Shown: one piece after another, positions 50,203-58,763 of the stretch | Numbering within the stretch: the first letter of the stretch is position 1 | Layout: every line of letters begins with the position of its first letter | Origin: UBA6163 sp041753075 | Lineage (GTDB): Bacteria; Planctomycetota; Planctomycetia; Pirellulales; Pirellulaceae | Assembly (NCBI GenBank): GCA_041753075.1 | Contig: JBGSVE010000011.1 | Coordinates: forward strand, 46,598 to 110,597 | Length of the DNA stretch: 64,000 bases | Direction of reading: 5' to 3' | Program-made: the position numbers and the translations under genes | Notes under the pieces: model-generated | What the model saw: only the letters and a program-made list of their open reading frames with translations | Told to the model about the DNA's origin: nothing | The model's database searches: none

Positions 50203-51681
50203 CTAGCGTTCAAGGGCAAACGTTTCGGCATAAACCTCGTTGTACCGTGCGGCGCTCTTCCGCCATGACCAATCGGTGTTCATGCCGGTTGCCACCATCG
50301 CTGACCAGATCGAGGGCATGTGAAATTTCAAGGACAACGCCCGGCCGATTTGGTGATCAATGGCGGCGGCACTAAATTCAACGCTACGAAACCCGGTTGC
50401 TGTTGCGTCGCGGACGGTGGTTTCGTTCGCATCGATAACGGTATCGACCAGGCCACCGGTTGCGGTCACCACGGGAATCGTTCCATAGCGAAGGCTATAC
50501 AGTTGATTCAATCCACACGGTTCATAACGGCTAGCCATCAGAAACAAATCGGCACCCGCTTCGATGCGATGAGCCAGCGCATCGGAAAACGCCAGACTGA
50601 GTGCAAAGCGGTCAAAGTGTTTCGATGCTAATTCCGCCAACGCATCCTGGTATCTCGCTTCGCCGGTGCCCAAAACGATCCACTGCACCGGACGGCCTTC
50701 GGCGAAATGCCAACCCATGACTTCGAGTACCAAGTCCCATCCCTTTTGATCCGCCAATCGTCCCACCAAGCCAACCATCGGGATGCCCGCGTCGATGTCC
50801 AAACCGAACTCAGTTTGCAACGATCGCTTGTTCGCCGCTTTCCCTTCGGCCCAAGTTTGCGAGTTGTAATTTTTTGCCAAATGGGGATCGATCGCCGGAT
50901 TCCAAATCGTCTCGTCAATTCCGTTGATGATGCCGCGCAACCGGTCTTGGCGATCTCGCAACACCGAATCCAGTCCACAACCGTGCAGCGTTCCTTGAAT
51001 CTCCTGCGCATAAGTCGGGCTGACCGTTGTGATCATGTCCGCCAGCAGTATGCCAGTTTTGAGGAAATTCAGGCCGCCGTAAAACTCAAGTCCCGCCGGA
51101 TTGAAGCGATCCCAACCTAGGCCCGTCAGCGGCATGTCATAGTGCCAGAACCGACCTTGATAGGCCAGATTGTGAATCGTCATCACACTGCGCGCCTCAC
51201 GCATCCACGCATACGAACCAAAATCGTATGCCATATACGCCGGCACCAGTCCGGTTTGCCAATCATGACAATGGACGATGTCGACGTGCGGACAAACGCG
51301 ATCAATCACCTGCAATGCGGCGCGGCAAAAGAACGCAAATCGCTCGCAATTGTCGGGGTAGTCGCCAGCGGCGTCGCCGTACAGTTGTGGTCGGTCGTAG
51401 TATTGTGGTTGATCAATAAAGAACACTTCGACATTGGATTGTGGAAGCGTTGCCGTCAACAATCTCGCACCGACAACACGTCCATCGAACGAAACCGAGA
51501 GCGTTTGGTCTGTAGGGCGGATCGGCAGCCCGCAGTGATGGATACTACGAAACGCGGGCATCAACAGTTTGACGCGGTGCCCGAGTGCAGCCAGCGCCGT
51601 CGGCAGCGACCCGCAAACATCGCCTAACCCGCCGGTCTTCGCGAATGGGAACGCTTCGGTGCTGATAAAAACTATGTCCAA
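50203..51681 (-). CDS. glgA: Glycogen (starch) synthase
   Basis: A 492-residue GT5-family enzyme that extends alpha-1,4-glucan chains from ADP- or UDP-glucose. The start codon is TTG at 51681 with AAGG 8 nt upstream. The N-terminal nucleotide-sugar motif KTGGLGDV is at residues 15-22. VDIVHCHDWQTGLVPAY, MTIHNLAYQGRF, GILLADMITTVSPTYAQEI and the second-domain LVGRLADQKGWD are all present. The C-terminal donor-site motif reads MASRYEPCGLNQLYSLRYG, with the conserved Glu. It is the first gene of the minus-strand alpha-glucan group. No adenylyltransferase (glgC) or branching enzyme is visible in the window. Confidence 0.96.
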   Translation of the reverse strand: MDIVFISTEAFPFAKTGGLGDVCGSLPTALAALGHRVKLLMPAFRSIHHCGLPIRPTDQTLSVSFDGRVVGARLLTATLPQSNVEVFFIDQPQYYDRPQLYGDAAGDYPDNCERFAFFCRAALQVIDRVCPHVDIVHCHDWQTGLVPAYMAYDFGSYAWMREARSVMTIHNLAYQGRFWHYDMPLTGLGWDRFNPAGLEFYGGLNFLKTGILLADMITTVSPTYAQEIQGTLHGCGLDSVLRDRQDRLRGIINGIDETIWNPAIDPHLAKNYNSQTWAEGKAANKRSLQTEFGLDIDAGIPMVGLVGRLADQKGWDLVLEVMGWHFAEGRPVQWIVLGTGEARYQDALAELASKHFDRFALSLAFSDALAHRIEAGADLFLMASRYEPCGLNQLYSLRYGTIPVVTATGGLVDTVIDANETTVRDATATGFRSVEFSAAAIDHQIGRALSLKFHMPSIWSAMVATGMNTDWSWRKSAARYNEVYAETFALER

Positions 51682-51729
51682 AGTGCCGCCTTAGCAGTAT
51701 GCCGCCGTGTTTTTTCCGAATGACAAAAA

Positions 51730-51793
51730 TTGTGGAACGGTTGTCCCCAACCGTTCATGCGTTCCCAAACGGTTGGGGCCAACCGTTCTACAA
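51730..51793. repeat. Imperfect 26-bp-arm inverted repeat built from AACGGTTG units
   Basis: The left arm (51730-51755) and right arm (51768-51793) are inverse copies with two mismatches around a 12-nt spacer. Each arm is itself a small palindrome (AACGGTTG...CAACCGTT), so the element can fold as one long hairpin or a cross with two side hairpins. It lies in the 314-nt gap between glgA and opgG. The rest of that gap (51794-51995) shows no gene and should hold the opgG promoter. The shape resembles REP/BIME elements. Confidence 0.8.
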
Positions 51794-51995
51794 TCGCCTC
51801 AACCCGATAATCAAGCTGCAAACTAGTTCTAGTTTAGCCCGTGTCTTTGCCCATTTCACGTCGAAAGCACCGTGGCCTGGAAAATCAGTTACCGAGATAT
51901 CTAACAAGAAGGCCCTTCGGAACAGGTTTTGCATCGTTAATATTCCACTTGTCATTTTTACCTTGTCCATGCTCACGCTTTAGGCGGTCTGAACC

Positions 51996-53609
51996 ATGCA
52001 GCGAGACTGGTTTGCGGAAGTTAACATCCACGCAATGGCGTGCGGATGTCTATTGAGCGCAGCGCTCTGCGTTGCATTCGCTCCTTGCTGCGCCGCTGAG
52101 ACCTCGTATCGAATGCCACCGAGCACTTTTAACTTCAACTCGATGTGCGCGATTGCTGAACAAAAACTGGCAGTCCCGTTCTCGCGCAAGGTCTATGACC
52201 TGCCATGTGAGCTCGTCGGGCTCGACTATGACTCCTGGCGTTACATTGCCTATCAAGCGGAGCGGACGCTATGGCGACCCGAAGATTTTCCTTTTCAAAT
52301 TGAAACCGGCCACCGCGGCTATTTGTTTTCCCAGCGAGTGCAATTGAACGAGGTTGCACCCAATTCGGTTAGCGAAATTGCCTTCAATCCTTTGGCGTTT
52401 GAATATCGCAACTGGCTGCACGGGTTTCGCTTCCCACGCACCCTTGGACACAGTGGCTGGAAATTACTCGGTCGATTCAATGACGATCGCGCCGAGGCTG
52501 CTGCAACGGCTGGCGAAGTCTACGTGCGCGAGTTAGCTTCTTTCATGGGGGCGAGCTATTTTCGCGTCCTTGGATCGGAGCACGTTTATGGTAGTTCGCT
52601 GCGCGGCCTCGCGGTCGATTGTGCGATGCCTCATCCCGAAGAGTTTCCGGTATTCACTCAGTATTGGCTGCAACGACCGTCCGCCGAATCCAGCACGTTT
52701 CGATTTTGGGCGTTACTCGAAAGCGAACGCGTCGTCGGCGCGTACCAGTTCGATATTTGCCCCAACAAGGAAACCACCGTCGATGTGCGGGCCAAGTTGT
52801 TTGTTCGCGGCAAGATCGAAAAGCTTGGAATTGCTCCAATCACCAGTATGTGGATGTGGGGTGGTGGGACGCCACCGCCGACCGATGATCCGCGACCGCA
52901 GGTCCATGACGCCGATGGACTGACTGTCATCGGTACCGACAACAATCAACTATGGCGTCCGCTAAGCCGTCCAGACGTGCCCGTTGTCAATCATTATTCC
53001 GTACCGGGTTTAATTGCGTTTGGATTGATGCAGAGAGATCGAAATGCCGCGTCCTATGCCGATAATGAAGCAAAGTATGAGCGACGACCGAGCATTTTTA
53101 TCGAACCCAAGACCGCCTGGCCTGCTGGAGCGGTTGAGCTGCTTAGGCTTCCAGCGCAGCACGAGGGAATCGACAACATCGCAGCCTTTTACCTGTTGGA
53201 CCAACCGCCAGGCGAGGGTGAATCGTTTGAAACTCAATACCGAATTCACATTTGTGATGATCGAGACGTTCGTTCGCTGAATCAACTGAAGACCAGTCGC
53301 AAGGTCGCCCGTTTCGAACATTCCGAAGTGCGCCAGATCGAAGCGGGTAAGTGGAGTTTTCGGTTGACCGCTGCGTCGTCGAACACCGAGTTGGATGCGA
53401 TTGATGAAAACAAGTTGGAAGCCGGGCTGATGAATTTATGGCTTCAGCTCGGCCACTTGAGTGACCAGAAGATAAAAAAGACACCGGCAGGCATCGAAGT
53501 TTCATTTAACGTCAACGTAGCGTCGAATGAGGCATTTGATTTGCAACTGAGCCTTCGCGATTCCGGTCGCGACCTGACCGAAATGTGGAGTTATCGATGC
53601 GAACCATAA
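51996..53609 (+). CDS. opgG: Periplasmic glucan biosynthesis protein OpgG (MdoG)
   Basis: A 537-residue exported OpgG-family protein acting in the periplasm in synthesis or release of osmoregulated beta-glucans. The signal peptide lies at about 14-34 (ACGCLLSAALCVAFAPCCAA); ATG 52035 would give a standard short signal and is an alternative start. Family signatures include FNFNSMCAIAEQKLAVPF, YDSWRYIAYQAERTLWRPED, FPFQIETGHRGYLFSQRV, GASYFRVLGSEHVYGSSLRG, TSMWMWGGGTPPPTDDPRP, HDADGLTVIGTDNNQLWRPL and ERRPSIFIEPKTAWPAG. These cover both the catalytic-like and Ig-like domains. It starts the plus-strand opgG-unknown-opgH group. Confidence 0.95.
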   Translation: MQRDWFAEVNIHAMACGCLLSAALCVAFAPCCAAETSYRMPPSTFNFNSMCAIAEQKLAVPFSRKVYDLPCELVGLDYDSWRYIAYQAERTLWRPEDFPFQIETGHRGYLFSQRVQLNEVAPNSVSEIAFNPLAFEYRNWLHGFRFPRTLGHSGWKLLGRFNDDRAEAAATAGEVYVRELASFMGASYFRVLGSEHVYGSSLRGLAVDCAMPHPEEFPVFTQYWLQRPSAESSTFRFWALLESERVVGAYQFDICPNKETTVDVRAKLFVRGKIEKLGIAPITSMWMWGGGTPPPTDDPRPQVHDADGLTVIGTDNNQLWRPLSRPDVPVVNHYSVPGLIAFGLMQRDRNAASYADNEAKYERRPSIFIEPKTAWPAGAVELLRLPAQHEGIDNIAAFYLLDQPPGEGESFETQYRIHICDDRDVRSLNQLKTSRKVARFEHSEVRQIEAGKWSFRLTAASSNTELDAIDENKLEAGLMNLWLQLGHLSDQKIKKTPAGIEVSFNVNVASNEAFDLQLSLRDSGRDLTEMWSYRCEP

Positions 53610-53652
53610 GCCACCGAAAACCAAGCTCTAGCTACTCGCGCGGACCTGTAAA

Positions 53653-54201
53653 TTGAATAACTTATCCTTGATTGACGACCCGGTATACGAAATCACCGCT
53701 TGCCAAAGTGAGGCGCGTTGCCGTTGTGCATCGTACTTTCGCGCTCTTGGCGTTAACGATCCAGTGGTGCTGGCGAGAATGGCCACGTTCATGGTTGATC
53801 GCGCACGCGACAGCCTGGTCGATTGCCAGCCATTGGTAAGCGCGCCCCGATTGGTGCTGGCGACTATGGAAGCCGCCGACCGATACGTCGGCGAACTGTT
53901 CGCCGAAGTGGATCGCCAGCTCGATGAACTTGGCGGCGCAAGCCGGACGGGTGAGATCGCTCTTTGGTCGATTGAAATTTTCCAGGTTCACCCCGCCGCA
54001 ATCGAATCGAGCGCAGCGTTAGTGGAATTGGTAAGGCGAGAATTGCCGACGCCCATGTCCGCCAACCCAATCGAAAAGCCGGTTCCGTTTGAACCACAAC
54101 CGTTGACGGCCGGTTCCGGTGGATTCCTACGAGAACTAATTGGCTCGATTGCTGGTGCAATGTGGATTCGCCTGCCGCGATTGGAACGCTCAAAGGCATA
54201 A
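53653..54201 (+). CDS. Unknown 182-residue protein between opgG and opgH
   Basis: I do not recognise this protein. It starts with TTG at 53653 with no clear ribosome binding site; the next in-frame ATG would remove what looks like a folded N-terminus. It is mostly helical (CASYFRALGVNDPVVLARMA, YVGELFAEVDRQLDELGG), followed by a Pro-rich linker and a short hydrophobic C-terminus (GGFLRELIGSIAGAMWIRL) that could lie on the membrane. The stop is 2 nt before the opgH ATG, so it should be translated with opgH. A helper or adaptor role for OpgH is inferred from position only. Confidence 0.65.
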   Translation: MNNLSLIDDPVYEITACQSEARCRCASYFRALGVNDPVVLARMATFMVDRARDSLVDCQPLVSAPRLVLATMEAADRYVGELFAEVDRQLDELGGASRTGEIALWSIEIFQVHPAAIESSAALVELVRRELPTPMSANPIEKPVPFEPQPLTAGSGGFLRELIGSIAGAMWIRLPRLERSKA

Positions 54202-54203
54202 GG

Positions 54204-56231
54204 ATGATGGGGCACTACGGTCCTTTAGAAACCAAGCCATCGGTATTGCCGATTCGTTTGCAGATTTTTTGTGGCGCTTTGATCATCACATCATTGATGT
54301 GTGCCGGGTTCGTTGTGGCGTTCCCTGGCGGTACATCGACGATTCCTGGCGTCATCTGTCTGACAACTTTCGTTCTGCTGACGTTTTGGATCGCGGTCGG
54401 ATTTTGCATGGCCATGTCAGGCCTAATGCCCTTGATGACCGCCACTCGACATGCTCGCGATGTTTCGAATCTGAAACCAACGGCCTGTCCTACCGAGCCG
54501 TCATCTCGCGTGGCACTGCTGGTTCCGATCTATAACGAATCGCCAGCGGCTGTGATGGCCGGAATCCAAGCGACCGTCGAATCAATCATTCGCACCGGGG
54601 CTGGTCACCGTTATGATATTTTTATTTTAAGCGATACGACCAACCCTGAAGTCTGGTTGGAAGAAGAAGTTGCCTGGGTCGAGCTGCGGAGGATGTTGGG
54701 CGTTGCGGAACCGGCGATTCACTATCGTCATCGGACTGAGAACCGTGGCCGCAAATCGGGGAACATCGGTGAATTTTTAGAACGCTGGGGCTCTTTATAC
54801 AAATACTTCGTGATCCTTGACGCGGATAGCACGATGGCCGGCCGCACGCTCGAAACGTTGGTCAGTCATATGGAATCAGATCCGCGTCTGGGGATTCTTC
54901 AAGCACCGCCGGTACCTGAGGGTTCGTCAAGCCTGTGGGCGCGAATTCAACAGTTTTCGGCCCGCGTCTATGGTCCGCTGTTTAATTATGGCTTAGTCGC
55001 CTGGGCCGGCAACGACGGAAACTACTGGGGCCATAACGCAATCATTCGCACATCTGCATTCATTAAGCATTGTGGCTTGTCGGCGCTACCGGGTTCGGAA
55101 CCGCTGGGCGGCGAGGTTCTTAGTCACGATTTTGTTGAGGCCGCGTTGATGAGGCGTGCTGGATTCAAGGTCCAGCTTGCCGCCGATTTGGAGGGCAGTT
55201 TTGAACAATGTCCCACCACGATCGAAGATCATGCCCGCCGCGACCAACGCTGGTGCCAAGGCAACCTGCAGCACCTTCGCATTGCCGTCGCCCCCAACTG
55301 GCACCCAGTCAGCCGATGGCATTTGCTCAGCGGTGCGATGAGCTACATGGCCAGTCCCATTTGGATGCTGTTTTTGTTTGTCGGTTTAGTGTGTGCATTG
55401 GTCAATGATGGCGACGGAAATTTAGTCGCGGCCCTATCAGTTTTTGTCGCCGCAATGATGTTACTGCTATTGCCAAAGTTCTTAGCCGTGGCAGTTTTAG
55501 TTAGCCATGATTCCTCCGCCTATGGAGGCCGATTGAATCTAATCGCCTCAGCCGTATTGGAAACTTACTTGGCGATGCTCGTCGCTCCTATAATGATGCT
55601 CTATCACTCCCAGTTTGTGCTGTTGACGCTCATCGGCAAGAAGGTTCGCTGGCACGCCCAATGGCGCGGTGACAACGGAATTTCTTGGAAACAATCGATG
55701 CGTTCACACGGTGTGCAAATGTTGGTTGGGTTGGTAGCGACATTTGCAATGATGCACTGGTGGCCTGGTCTGTTTTTCTGGGCGATACCGCTGTTGGTCG
55801 GCCTGGTAATCGCCGTTGCGCTTGGCAAGTGCATGGCCAGTCCACGCGTTGGCAATTGGTTAGTAAGTAGTGGCCTGCTGCTAACACCCGAAATCACGTC
55901 TCCACCACGTCTGCTGCGTCGTCGTGACGCTTTGGAGAAACGCTATGCGAATTTCTTGGTGGAAGCCCGCTCAGGAAAGTCGTTGTTTGCCGAGTTTCTT
56001 ACGCAACCAAGCTTGTATCGATTGCATGAAGGCTTGTTAAACGCCAATGCTAACTCCGTAACCAAGTTTGATAATGCGAATCAAAAGTTAGCGGTTCGCA
56101 AGGTTCGGCTGGCTCGCAAGATGATTCGCAAGGGCGGCGTGGAATCAATACCGCTGTCTCTAAGGCGAGACATTCTTGGCGACTCGACGGCGCTGCGCAA
56201 GTTGCACGCTGAGTATTGGTCGCGCGCCTAG
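54204..56231 (+). CDS. opgH: Glucan glucosyltransferase OpgH (MdoH)
   Basis: A 675-residue inner-membrane GT2 glucosyltransferase that builds and exports the periplasmic glucan backbone from UDP-glucose. The start is ATG 54204 or 54207 directly after the upstream stop; the GTG frame from 54162 overlaps that gene. Two N-terminal helices (QIFCGALIITSLMCAGFVVA and a second) precede the catalytic domain: LLVPIYNESPAAV, YDIFILSDTTNPEVW, YFVILDADSTMAGRT, GNDGNYWGHNAIIR, EVLSHDFVEAALMRRAG, and the QxxRW-type DQRWCQGNLQH. Multiple membrane helices follow. The cytosolic tail (about 570-675) is basic. It pairs with OpgG two genes upstream. Confidence 0.95.
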   Translation: MMGHYGPLETKPSVLPIRLQIFCGALIITSLMCAGFVVAFPGGTSTIPGVICLTTFVLLTFWIAVGFCMAMSGLMPLMTATRHARDVSNLKPTACPTEPSSRVALLVPIYNESPAAVMAGIQATVESIIRTGAGHRYDIFILSDTTNPEVWLEEEVAWVELRRMLGVAEPAIHYRHRTENRGRKSGNIGEFLERWGSLYKYFVILDADSTMAGRTLETLVSHMESDPRLGILQAPPVPEGSSSLWARIQQFSARVYGPLFNYGLVAWAGNDGNYWGHNAIIRTSAFIKHCGLSALPGSEPLGGEVLSHDFVEAALMRRAGFKVQLAADLEGSFEQCPTTIEDHARRDQRWCQGNLQHLRIAVAPNWHPVSRWHLLSGAMSYMASPIWMLFLFVGLVCALVNDGDGNLVAALSVFVAAMMLLLLPKFLAVAVLVSHDSSAYGGRLNLIASAVLETYLAMLVAPIMMLYHSQFVLLTLIGKKVRWHAQWRGDNGISWKQSMRSHGVQMLVGLVATFAMMHWWPGLFFWAIPLLVGLVIAVALGKCMASPRVGNWLVSSGLLLTPEITSPPRLLRRRDALEKRYANFLVEARSGKSLFAEFLTQPSLYRLHEGLLNANANSVTKFDNANQKLAVRKVRLARKMIRKGGVESIPLSLRRDILGDSTALRKLHAEYWSRA

Positions 56232-56386
56232 CGATCCGAACTTTAAGAAATCGGTTTTGATTGTCCAGGATTTGCCGAATACGAGGTAATGCTTAGTGGA
56301 GAAATGGTCGATACTCCCATTATTGGCCCGGTAGTAGGTTTGGGGTCGCGACCGGTCAACGCCACTTGAGCTCTCGAGTTTGAACG

Positions 56387-57619
56387 ATGAGATATTTAGG
56401 CTCGACGGGTTTGGCACTGATCTTGACCGTCTGGTTTACCATGAGTGAAAAGTCATCTCTGCGGGCTGACCAGGGAACACTTGAGCTACAGATCGCAACT
56501 GACATGCCGCCGGTTGCAAGTGACGACACGGTTGCAAGTGAAGACACGATTAGCCGACCGCTCAGTCTGCCAGACCACGGCCTTGCTGCACCTTGGGCGC
56601 GCCTTGCCAGCTCGTTGGCCGCATCGCTGGGCACGACTCGCGGATCGTATTCGGCTGCCCCAGCCATGATCGGCGACTTTTTCGGCGGCTCATTTTTCTT
56701 TATCGAAGACCCCATGGAACAAGGTGGCACCGGGCCATCGTTTTCACCGACAACCAGTCAGACGATATCGATTGGCGGTGGTGACCGCCGTTTCAAGATT
56801 GCGGAGAACGTTAGCCCGATGCCTCGTGACCGCGTGTTCTTCAACTACAACCATTTCGAGAATGCGCTCAACGATTATCTTGGTCGCGCGATCTCACTCG
56901 ATCGATACGCGCTCGGAATTGAAAAGACATTTTTTGACCAGCTAACATCGATCGAGTTTCGTTTGCCGGTGGCACAAGGATTGAACTCGACCCAAGATTT
57001 CGCGAGTCCAGATACCCGCGGTGCCGAGCTGAGCAACTTGTCATTGGCGGCCAAGGGGATTTTGTTGGCCAGCTCGAACTGGATCATTTCCGGCGGCACG
57101 ACGTTGACGATACCAACGGGCGATGGCTATGTCGAAGCGTTTGACGGCGATCGTTATTTTTTCGTCGATAACGATGCCGTACACCTGGCTCCGTTCATCG
57201 GCTGGCTCGTTATGCCGTCATCGCGTTGGTTCGCACAAGGGTTCGTACAAACCGACTTTGACCTCAACGGCAACGAAGTGCGGTCGGCGTTCAATGGTAC
57301 CGAAGGAATTTTGCAGGACCAAAATTTGCTATTCGTCGATGCGTCGGTCGGGCGTTGGTTAATGCAATCGAACCAAGGAAGTCTCAACGGAATCGGCGCC
57401 ATCACCGAACTACATTACACGATGACTCTCAATGACAGCGATAGGGTCGGTCGTGTCGGCAATCCGTTCGGGCATGTTGATGTTTTGAACTTGACCGCGG
57501 CGCTGCATTTTCAGTTTGGATTAACTTCGCTACGTTTCGGCGGCGCTGCCCCACTTCGTGAGGACGAGGAACGTCTATACGACGCCGAAATCATCGCCCA
57601 AGGGTCGCGCGGTTTCTAA
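56387..57619 (+). CDS. Exported protein, probable outer-membrane beta-barrel
   Basis: A 410-residue protein with an N-terminal signal (LALILTVWFTMSEKSSLRA). No family is firmly recognised. The body is rich in alternating aromatic and polar strands typical of outer-membrane barrels: FFGGSFFFIEDP, DRVFFNYNHFENALND, YALGIEKTFFDQLTSIEFRL, WIISGGTTLTIPTGDG, LTAALHFQFGLTSLRFG. Similar short barrel proteins are common in planctomycetes. It lies 155 nt after opgH on the same strand, so it may serve glucan export or simply follow it. The residues 24-90 are Ser/Thr/Pro/Asp-rich and probably disordered. Confidence 0.7.
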   Translation: MRYLGSTGLALILTVWFTMSEKSSLRADQGTLELQIATDMPPVASDDTVASEDTISRPLSLPDHGLAAPWARLASSLAASLGTTRGSYSAAPAMIGDFFGGSFFFIEDPMEQGGTGPSFSPTTSQTISIGGGDRRFKIAENVSPMPRDRVFFNYNHFENALNDYLGRAISLDRYALGIEKTFFDQLTSIEFRLPVAQGLNSTQDFASPDTRGAELSNLSLAAKGILLASSNWIISGGTTLTIPTGDGYVEAFDGDRYFFVDNDAVHLAPFIGWLVMPSSRWFAQGFVQTDFDLNGNEVRSAFNGTEGILQDQNLLFVDASVGRWLMQSNQGSLNGIGAITELHYTMTLNDSDRVGRVGNPFGHVDVLNLTAALHFQFGLTSLRFGGAAPLREDEERLYDAEIIAQGSRGF

Positions 57620-57635
57620 GTTCGCGACAATCGTT

Positions 57636-58763
57636 CTACAATTCAAGTTGATGCAATGACTTGACCAACTTGCGACCCGTGACACTCAACGGCAAATCAA
57701 CAAGCTGTTCGGCGGATCGAATGTCGTAATGGTCACGCGGCATTTCAATCTCCGCTGCGGCGATTGGTTCGGTGAGGTGAGCCTCAAGCCGGATCCGATA
57801 CTTGGTCACCGCGTGTTTGATCGTCGCAAGCTGCTGCACCGGTCGCGGTGTGAAGCCGAGCTGTCGCGAAATGTCGCGCGCGGCGGCTCGTGCGGTTTTG
57901 GCGCGCGTATCGGTCGCGCGGGGGAAATCCCACAGTCCGGCCCATCGCTGGCCCGCAGGCACACGGCAAACCAGCCAACCGCCATGGTCTTCGACGGGAA
58001 TCAAAAACGCAAACTCGACGCGGTCCTCGTACTCGATACGAGTCACCTTGCCTGGGATGGAGCCTTGCAATGCGAGTCGATTGGCTTCGCAGTATTTGGC
58101 AACGGGGCATTGATCGCACAGCGGCGCAACCGGCTTGCAAACCAACGCGCCAAGTTCCATCGCCGCTTGGTTAAAGAGTCCTGACCCCTTTTGGGGCAAC
58201 ATGGTCGCGGCGATTTGCCAAAGTTGATCGGTGGTGGCGCGGGCTTTGACGTCACCCTGCAGCGCCGTCCAGCGACTGAACACGCGGATCGTATTGCCTT
58301 CCAGAATTGGCAATCTCGCATCAGTCGAAATCGATAGAATCGCACCCGCGGTGTAGCGTCCAATTCCCGGCAGCGCGAGCACGTCTTGGTAGTTTGTTGG
58401 AAACTGACCGCCATGTTGTTCAACAATCAGTTTTGCCGCCTGATGAATCATTCGCGCGCGGCGGTAGTAACCGAGCCCTTCCCATAACCGCATCAGTGGC
58501 TGTTCATCGGCTGCGGCCAAGGCGGTGACCGTAGGAAACGCTTCGAGAAACCTTTCGTAATAACCGATCACCGTTGCAACTTGGGTTTGTTGCAACATGA
58601 TTTCGCTGACCCACACGTGGTACGGCGTTGGATCAGTTCGCCAAGGCAGCTCGCGGGCGTCGCGTTTAAACCAAGCCAGCAACCGCCGACGTACGCTGGC
58701 AATCCAAACCGGGTCGTCGATCGTCTGGCGGTCGCTTGCCGACCCGTCTAGCGACTGCGTCAC
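57636..58763 (-). CDS. mutY: A/G-specific adenine glycosylase MutY, catalytic Asp replaced by Glu
   Basis: A 375-residue base-excision-repair enzyme that removes adenine paired with 8-oxoguanine. The start is GTG at 58763, directly after the upstream gene's TAA. The HhH-GPD domain has EIMLQQTQVATV with catalytic Glu54 (E. coli Glu37), and LPGIGRYTAGAILSIS. The [4Fe-4S] cluster motif CKPVAPLCDQCPVAKYC is complete. The C-terminal NUDIX-like domain (about 245-375) contains AGLWDFPR. Where E. coli has ILDGN with catalytic Asp138, this protein reads ILEGN with Glu155 (codon GAA at 58299-58301). It follows the HEAT-PDZ gene without a gap. Confidence 0.94.
   Translation of the reverse strand: MTQSLDGSASDRQTIDDPVWIASVRRRLLAWFKRDARELPWRTDPTPYHVWVSEIMLQQTQVATVIGYYERFLEAFPTVTALAAADEQPLMRLWEGLGYYRRARMIHQAAKLIVEQHGGQFPTNYQDVLALPGIGRYTAGAILSISTDARLPILEGNTIRVFSRWTALQGDVKARATTDQLWQIAATMLPQKGSGLFNQAAMELGALVCKPVAPLCDQCPVAKYCEANRLALQGSIPGKVTRIEYEDRVEFAFLIPVEDHGGWLVCRVPAGQRWAGLWDFPRATDTRAKTARAAARDISRQLGFTPRPVQQLATIKHAVTKYRIRLEAHLTEPIAAAEIEMPRDHYDIRSAEQLVDLPLSVTGRKLVKSLHQLEL

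Noticed and set aside
58176..58197. CTGACCCCTTTT resembling the core of the 31.5-kb inverted repeat
   Set aside because: It lies inside mutY and encodes the ordinary family segment LPQKGSGLFNQA, so the similarity is taken as chance.
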